DNA of 64,000 nt from Siderastrea radians. Its lineage: Eukaryota > Cnidaria > Anthozoa > Scleractinia > Rhizangiidae. Both the position numbers and the translations under genes were made by a program. Positions 56,965-64,000 of the stretch are shown here, in pieces. The stretch spans positions 24,545,701 through 24,609,700 of the forward strand of contig OZ024890.1 in the NCBI GenBank assembly GCA_964017195.1. The letters run 5' to 3'. Each line of letters begins with the position of its first letter. Within the stretch, counting starts at the first letter, position 1. The notes beneath the pieces are model-generated. The model was given only the letters and a program-made list of their open reading frames with translations, did no database searches and was not told the origin of the DNA.

Positions 56965-58250
56965 ACAACATTTGAAATTGAATAACTATTTTTCCTTTCT
57001 TTTCCCGGTAACAAATCACGCATCCTGTAAGTAATTTGGCTCAGTATTCCATCTCTCGATGTCTGAGTATCGTCTCTTTACCTTTTCTTATGATAACATG
57101 CTCTGAACTTCACCTAGATTTCCTTAAGTGGCCGCCATCTTGTCAGGTTATACCGATTTTGAAAGTGAATAACTATTTTGTTGCAGTTTTCCCGGTAACA
57201 AATGACACATTCTGTTAAACTAATTTGGTTCAGTATTCCATCTCTTGATGTCTGAGTTTCGTCTCTTTACCTTTTCTTATGATAACATGCTCTGAACTTC
57301 TCATATAGATTTCCCGCCATGTTGTCACGTAATACCACTTCTGAAAGTGAATACCTATTTTTTGGGAGTTTTGCCGGTAACAAATGACAAATCGTATTAA
57401 ACTAATTTAGCTCAGTGCTCCATCTCTCGATGTCTGAGTTCCGCCTCTTTAACTTTTCTTATGATTACATGCTCTGAACTCCACATAGATTTCCTTACGT
57501 GGCCGCCATCATGTCTCGTTATACCACTTCTAAAAGTGAACTATGCCTAAAAGTGAATAACTGTTTTGTGGGAGTTTTCCCGGTAACAAATGACAATTCC
57601 TGTTAAACTACTTTGGTTCAGTATTGCATCTCTCGATGTCTCGGTTCCGTTTCTTAACCTTTTCTTGTGATGACATGCTCCGAACTTCACATAGATTTCT
57701 TTACGTGGCCGCCATCTTGTCACGTAATACAACATTAGAAATTGAATAACTATGTTTTGGGAGTTTTCTCGGTAACAAATGACACATCCCGTTAATTTAT
57801 TTTGTTTCAGTATTCGATCTCTCGATATCTCAGTTCCGTCTTTGTGCCTTTTCGTGTGATAACATGATCTAAACTTCAGTTAGATTTCATTAAGTGGCCC
57901 CCATGTTTTTACGTAATACCGCTTTTGAAAGTTTATAACTATTGTTGTTTTTGTTTGCTCGTTTTTTCTTTGCTTTTTTTCTACCGGTAACAAATGACAC
58001 ATCCTGTTAAACTAATTTGGCTCAGTATTCCATCTCTTGATATCTCAATGCCGACACATTAACTTTTTACACGGCTGTATGCCCCTGAAAATTGGACAAG
58101 TAAGTTGCGGGTTACCCCCATCTTGTCACATAAAACAGCTTTTGAAATTGAATAAAACTTTTTTTCACTAAGTTCACCATAAAAAAGGACACGTGCTCTG
58201 AAACTACTTTATTGTACTATTCCATCTCTCAATATCTCAGGTTTGCCATG
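56965..58250 (-). repeat. ~189-bp satellite array, orientation 1
   Basis: About six to seven imperfect units: CCCGGTAACAAATGACACAT, CCTGTTAAACTAATTTGGCT, CAGTATTCCATCTCTCGATG, TTTACCTTTTCTTATGATAA, CATGCTCTGAACTTC and GTGGCCGCCATCTTGTCAC. Units start near 57004, 57188, 57372, 57589, 57769 and 57984. The minus sign only records orientation relative to the second array. Confidence 0.85.
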
Positions 58251-60670
58251 AATGAAGTAAGTGGCCACAAGACGTGCAGAAATGTGTCTAGTCACATGTG
58301 ACAACCTTAAAGTTTCGTGATATTTTTCATGTATGGTCGGATCAGGTATTAATTAGATTTTTTGTCACCCAGCACGGTTTTTCTAAGAAAACATTATAAT
58401 TAGAAAGCGGTTTTCTGGTCACGTTTTCTCAAAAAACGTGCTACAAATGTTCCAAAATGTAATAAGAGTGTAGAAACCACAGCGAAACTATCTACCAGTG
58501 CTAACGCAAGATTTATCGTTCATCTGATGGAAGGACATCATCAGGGCGTACAGCCTGAAGCCCCCGTATTTTGCCTAAAATTTTGTTTTGACACTTTGCT
58601 CCGTGAGGTAACTAGTCGCGCTCATCCCATGTCCGCCTACATGCGTACCGTTTATTATTATATAGCAGGCAAACGTGATGATGTCATGATGACTCCAAAA
58701 CGTCACTTTTTATCGTTTGTTTTTGCCTGTCTATGCTTAAGTAAACCTTTATCGATAAGAAATTGGACTTAATTTTTAAATTTTCAACTCATCCTTTCTT
58801 CCGTTCTTCATTTATAAACAAATTATATAAACTAAATTCGATTTTGAGACGACATTACAGCTTTATAATGATGGCTAGTCGGGAGAAAATATAGTCCGTA
58901 TTGGGCGGAGTTTTTTCCGAAAAAAATAATAAGTCCGAAAAATAATTTTTGTTGATCAAAATAGAAATTCTTACTCGCCGTGAAGATTTGCACGCGCGAT
59001 TCTTGCGCACGAAAACAATTTTGCTTTTACAGCAAAATGTTTGAATTTGCCGCTTTTTCAACCAAAAATTACCTAATGAAACAAAATAAACTCTTTCAGG
59101 GCATCAACATGCACAATTTTTTTTCCAATAACGTGGATCGACAAAATAATAAAATAACGTGAAAATCAACTTGCAACTTCAAGTGCAGTGTTTTCCAGGC
59201 TAAAAGTGGAACACAAATGATAACGCAATACAGTGCGCGCGTCGCGACTGAAATAAAAACTGAAAAACAAACTGTTTGAAAGAAAATATACACAGTTTTA
59301 AAGTTTTAGTACTCACATTTTGGGCAATCTGTCAAAGTAAGTTGCTGTCAGGGATGAATCACATTGTAATATAGGTTTTTCCAACCATATTACTGAGCAA
59401 AAACTAAAATTTTGTCGGCGGTTTTGCGAAGAAAAGTTTTGAAGTTTGACCTTGGCCGCGTTGTCATGACAGTTTTTAAACCAATCACAAAACAGTATTT
59501 TGAGACGACATTATCGCAAAATAACGTCGTCTCAAACGCAATCAAAAGAGACCACTGGATCGCGATAAACTGTAGTATATTCTTCTGCCACTAATTTGAC
59601 GGCTGATAAAGCCAACCAATATACATCAACAACAGTAATTAATAGAGTTAGGCTATGGATCGTTGTGGTTGAGTGGGTGCCTTAATTGAAAATTGTTCCC
59701 AAATGAAAACCGAAAGTACTAGGGGGTATTTCTTTACTATTTATGGCACAAAAGAGAGCGACAAATAAATAACCTTTCTAGGGTAGATTGAAACTATTGT
59801 TTATTGTTTTTCACTTCTCAAACTTTTAGGGTACTGAGATTCCTGAATGAAAATTCATTAACGACAGAGCTTAATTTAGAGAGAGCCGGTTGTGGGTCAT
59901 AGATCAACTTGCTCTAAGCCCCAATATCAGCATGCTTATTCTTCACATTGGACTCCATGCATTTATTATGGTACAAGATTCGGGAATTTATTCCAGCATC
60001 AATTCGTTTTATTTTTGTTGATCACTTCTTTCGTTATCATGTCCTGCATGTTTGATCAAGTAGTGATGTTGTAAGGAGAATTTAGAAACTGGTCGGTATT
60101 GGACTAATAGTGACCCATTTATCGACCAGGCTGGTTTCCTGGGAGGCCCTGTAGTTTGGCTGCCCAAACAAAGAAAAATATCAGTTTAAAAATTAAAGCA
60201 CTCCATGGTACGTAAAGATAACAAAGAATAGCTCTTAGAAGGCAGCCACAAAAAAACTCGTTACCGAATGAAAAAAGGCCAATTTTGGCGCCTTTATGTT
60301 CTGGACAAATTCACTGGCTTCATTGGAGAAAGAACCATTTGTGAGGTCTCTGTCTCTCACTATCGATAGAGCCGTGAAGCTACAACGACGATCTTGAAAT
60401 TCAAACGACTCAACTTTTATTCAACTCGAAGTTTAAATTCAGATCACAGACGGTTATTTTTTGGCGCCACGATTTTTGTTACATGCAAACCCAGCCATAA
60501 AAAGGCCCTTTGCAAAAATACTGGTATGAGTACGGTTGTATTGAGCAAAGTCGTACGACACGTACATGTACGAGTTGAATCTCCACTTTCGCGACTTGAA
60601 CAAGTGGTGAGTATTGGACATGGATGTTTAGTCCGGGTTTGAAAAGTTCTACATTACACGCAAAGCAGTC
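58251..60670. other. Interval between satellite arrays
   Basis: No gene recognised. Near 59494-59533 there is a hairpin (TTTGAGACGACATTATCGCA against AACGTCGTCTCAAA), with a TTTTGAGACGACATTA relative at about 58841. Frames of 60-82 codons lack motifs. Confidence 0.4.
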
Positions 60671-60674
60671 GAAC

Positions 60675-60675
<1 letters not shown>

Positions 60676-60738
<63 letters not shown>

Positions 60739-60747
60739 AAGAAGAAG
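60676..60747. repeat. (AAT)n(AAG)n compound microsatellite
   Basis: About eleven AAT followed by about twelve AAG/GAA trinucleotides. Following sequence (GTTCCAAAGTTTTGGGGCGC near 60969) resembles a dispersed-repeat 3' region, so the microsatellite may be the tail of an unrecognised element. Confidence 0.9.
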
Positions 60748-62830
60748 GTTCTTATAGGCGCATTTAACATTCGCAACGCGCTTACAGTATAAACTAAGAA
60801 TAAAAACGTAACATAACTAGCCTACCTTGGATGTAGCTATAAGTACACTATGTGACTAACTAAGATATAAACCTAAAGTTTGAAATGGTCACAAAAAAGA
60901 AACGTTTTAAGTTTCTTTTTAAAAATGGCTACAGTTTCAGCTTGTTTTACAGTTTGAGGTATAGAGTGTTCCAAAGTTTTGGGGCGCAGAAAGAGAAAGT
61001 CCTTTGACCATAGATGGCTGTTGAGACATTAGGAACTTGTAAAAGTAGGCGATCAGATCGAGGAGCGAAGCGAACGAACTGGTTTATAGCAGTTCAGCCG
61101 GTTTTTCGTAACTACTCTTGTAGTGAGGAGCATCCTAGCGTCTGTAGTTGTGCACTGAATCACTGAGCCAAACTTAGCTGGGACAACTTTCGAACCTTCG
61201 AACTGCGTAATTCGTTGAATTTGGTTTGGCTAATAAAATTGTGGCATCTGCGTACTCAGACCGTACTACTTAACTGTCTATTTTACGGGTAAGTAAAATC
61301 ACTTGCTCTAAACCTGTTGTAGAGACAATATTCCGCTTTAACGCAGGTCTTTGTTCTGTTGACTGTCTTGGCGGCAAAACTTCATGCTGATAATTTATTC
61401 CAGTAGGGGAAAATTATACATATTCTCGTCCTCTTTGGTGGCTGGGTGAATTTGTTTATATGTCAAAAAAGTGAGGAATTTGTAAGAAGTTGGGGAGGGG
61501 AAAATAAGGCATGTATCAGATTATATTGATAAAAACACCACAGTAAAAGATCGTACAAAACCTTTCACCGAAATGGTCCCTCTTAGGATTTTATTTGTAA
61601 ACTCACATGCCAAAATATGAAATAAAGTAATAAGAACGCCTCACTTTGGGAGTAATCAGTTCAAAGTTTGAGCCCAAAAAGATTTTCTTTTTCTGAGTAA
61701 GAAATCTTGCGCATATTCAAAGCTAAAAGGCAACAGAATTGAAAACTCACCTTTGCTTCGATCACAGATTAGTCCTGAACCGCTGACGTCTGATGACTTA
61801 CTGCAGTTAAATGAACATATGTTGAGTACTTTATTGACATGCCCTAATTTACGTGAGAACAAAAAGTCATACTTTATTGATGGCATTCAGTGTTTATTAG
61901 GTCCCTAAATTTTTTCTTTATCATTCTTATGCATGTCTATAATTGGGTCAGGAGACATTGAATGCGTACCAGAGCAATATCCGTTTGGTGAGCAGGTTCT
62001 TCTGTCTTTGAAAGGTTACCAACAGGACTATCTTTAAAGTTTTGGATGAAAGTGGATGGAAGTTTAAGTGTGACTATCCAGCAAAGGCGAATACAAAATA
62101 ATTCGGCGTGGTAACTAAACCTTCTACTTTCAAAGATACAAGTGCGACAAAAATAGCTGTTCAAAAAACAATTTAATTTTGTGGGTGTGAATGGTAACCC
62201 GTCGTCAGCTGGATAATTGGCTACATGGGTTCAGTGATTTGCTAAGAAATCTCCGTTGTGGGTCAGAAATTTTTAATTTAAGACGTTCTCAGTAAAGGAA
62301 GCCCTTTTATATGTGGCAGACAGTTAGGCGCCAACATCTAATAATATCTCGAAGGCATACTAAATGTTATCGAAGACACTTTGACAAGGCCTGTACAGAC
62401 CGGTGAGGGTAAGAGGGGCAACTGACGAGTTTGCGGACAATGGCATTATGGAATGATTTGCGGAATGGCCCAAAATTGTGACTAAAGAATCCAGTTTATA
62501 CGGAATGACAACAAATTATACCGTGGCTGAAATTTTCCAAGAATTTCAACGGAACGTTTGTTTAAACGCCCTGGAAACGTTCGTTATTTGTTTAGTATTG
62601 TAAAGCGATTCAGAAAAAAGCTTGTGCATACTACAAACGTTGGTATGTCCTCGACAGTAGTGAGAAACTCACAGAATTAGTGCAGAAATTAACTCTTATT
62701 CAAAATAAACCTCCCTGGAATATTCGATGTTTGTTGGGAAGTACCACGCGATTCAAAACTTTTTGTAGTTGACGAACTTTCCGAGCTTTAGTACACCATA
62801 CAATCCATAAGGGGGCAGGTATTGGGATTA
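60748..62830. other. Gene-poor interval
   Basis: No gene or RNA gene recognised; frames up to 76 codons lack motifs. Confidence 0.4.
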
Positions 62831-62834
62831 GAAG

Positions 62835-63065
62835 GTTCTATAGCATTCTAGAATTGTTCTAGATAGAAAAGGTCATTGAGAATATGAAACGAGTGTAAGA
62901 TCGGTCTTATGAGACGTCTAAAATTCTGACTTCTAAAGTTCTAGAATTGCTCATGTCTGTTGTTATCGTTCTCAAACCTCTAAAGCTCAAGAATTTATCG
63001 TGTCTGTTATCAACTTTCAAATCCTTCTAAAACTTCTAAAGCTCTAAAGTTGCTCATATATCTGT
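62835..63065. repeat. TTCTAAAGTTCTAGAATTGC degenerate minisatellite
   Basis: Repeated AGTTCTAGAATTG(T/C)TC and CTTCTAAAGCTCTAAAGTTG units of about 20-50 bases leading into the second satellite array. Confidence 0.65.
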
Positions 63066-63074
63066 AATAGTTCT

Positions 63075-64000
63075 AATGTTGTATTACGTTAGAAGATGGC
63101 GGCCACTTAAGGAAATCTATGTGGAGTTCGGAGCATGTCATCACAAGAAAAGGTAAAGAGACAGAACCGAGACATCGAGAGATGGAATACTCAACCAAAG
63201 TAGTTTAACAGGATGTGTTATTTGTTACCGGGAAAACTCCCCAAAAATAGTTATTCAATTTCTAATGTTGTATTACGTGACAAGATGGCGGCCACTTAAG
63301 GAAATCCATATAAAGTTCGGAGCATGTTATCATAAGAAAAGGTAAAGAGACTAAACTCAGACATCGAGAGACGGAATACGGAACCAAAGTAGATTAACAG
63401 GATGTGCCATTTGCCACCGGGAAATCTCCCAAAAAATAGTTATTCACTTTCAAAAGTTGCATTACATGACAAGATGGCGGCCACTTAAGGAAATGTATGT
63501 GAAGTTCAGAACATGTTATCATAAGAAAAGGTAACTTTAGACGAAACTGAGACATCGAGAGATGGAACACTGAGCCAAAGTAGTTTAACGGGATGTGTCA
63601 TTTGTTACCGGGAAATTAGAACCAAAAGATAGTTATTCAATTTCTAATGTTGCATTACGTAACAAGCCTGGCAACCACTTAAGGAGAGACGGAACTGAGA
63701 CATCGAGAGATGGAATATTCAACCAAAGTAGTTTAACATGTCGTGTCATTTGTGACCGGGAAAACTCCCAAAACATAGTTATTCAATTTCTAATGTTGTA
63801 TTACGTGTCAACATGGCGAACAAACAAGGAAACCTATGTGAAGTTTGGAGTATGTCACCACACAAAAACGTAAAGAGACGGAACTCAGACATCGCGTGAT
63901 GGAATACTGAACCAAAGAAGTTTAACAGGAATTGTCAATTGTTACCGGGAAAACTCCGACAAAACAGTTATTCACTTTGAAAAGCGGTATAACGAGACAT
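63075..64000 (+). repeat. ~189-bp satellite array, orientation 2 (runs off the window)
   Basis: The same unit as 56965-58250 on the other strand: CAAGATGGCGGCCACTTAAG, GGAGCATGTTATCATAAGAA, AGGTAAAGAGAC, GACATCGAGAGATGGAATAC, AGTAGTTTAACAGGATGTG and CATTTGTTACCGGGAAA. The AAGATGGCGGC core is intact at 63093, 63282 and 63471 (spacing 189 each) and degraded in later units. At least five units before the window end. Confidence 0.88.

Noticed and set aside
55390..58250. CRISPR-like array of repeats
   Set aside because: Units are long, diverged and contiguous without unique spacers, and the genome is eukaryotic; these are satellites.

Overview
The window is animal nuclear DNA. Its genes are split by GT-AG introns, large stretches are non-coding, and transposon debris, microsatellites and minisatellites are dense. 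The recognisable proteins are a HECT-type E3 ligase C-terminus, a cellular-type integrase-core protein and a tandem family of immunity-related GTPases (IRG). This mix and the repeat style suggest an anthozoan cnidarian, most likely a stony coral. That placement is inferred from gene families I recognise, not from a database search.

Layout: (1) 0.1-1.4 kb, plus strand: last three exons of a HECT-domain protein whose 5' part lies outside the window. (2) 2.2-3.7 kb, minus strand: a two-exon zinc-ribbon/integrase-core gene, convergent with the HECT gene. (3) 3.8-5.9 kb: repeats, a truncated IRG first exon and a retroelement fragment. (4) 9.1-52.0 kb, minus strand: four tandem IRG loci, each with a short first exon (start codon and P-loop) and a long second exon (rest of the G domain and helical domain), joined by a phase-2 intron. 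IRG-A is 9.1-23.5 kb, IRG-B (first exon broken) 32.6-35.1 kb, IRG-C 38.8-41.4 kb and IRG-D 48.9-52.0 kb. A, C and D splice in silico to 392, 395 and 396 residues. (5) 52-64 kb: no gene recognised; MITEs, a ~175-bp satellite and a ~189-bp satellite present as two arrays in opposite orientation.

The IRG cluster is the biological centre. Each locus has a conserved block in intron 1 that pairs an ETS-type site (ACTTCCGG) with an interferon-stimulated-response-type site (GAAANNGAAACT or one base off). IRG genes are interferon-inducible in mammals, so shared IRF-type sites in a lineage without classical interferons would suggest old IRF-driven control of cell-autonomous defence. The copies are at different stages: C and D look intact, A has a changed switch I and an intron swollen to 13 kb by transposons, B has lost its start codon and reading frame in exon 1, and a fifth copy survives only as half of exon 1 near 4.6 kb.

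The mobile DNA is also notable. There is a 1.34-kb foldback element with ~0.5-kb inverted arms and a perfect 9-bp target duplication, a 2.3-kb foldback element carrying a nested TTAA-flanked palindrome, a 320-bp palindromic element with a 9-bp duplication, and five copies of a family with G/C-run ends whose interiors are unrelated minisatellites.
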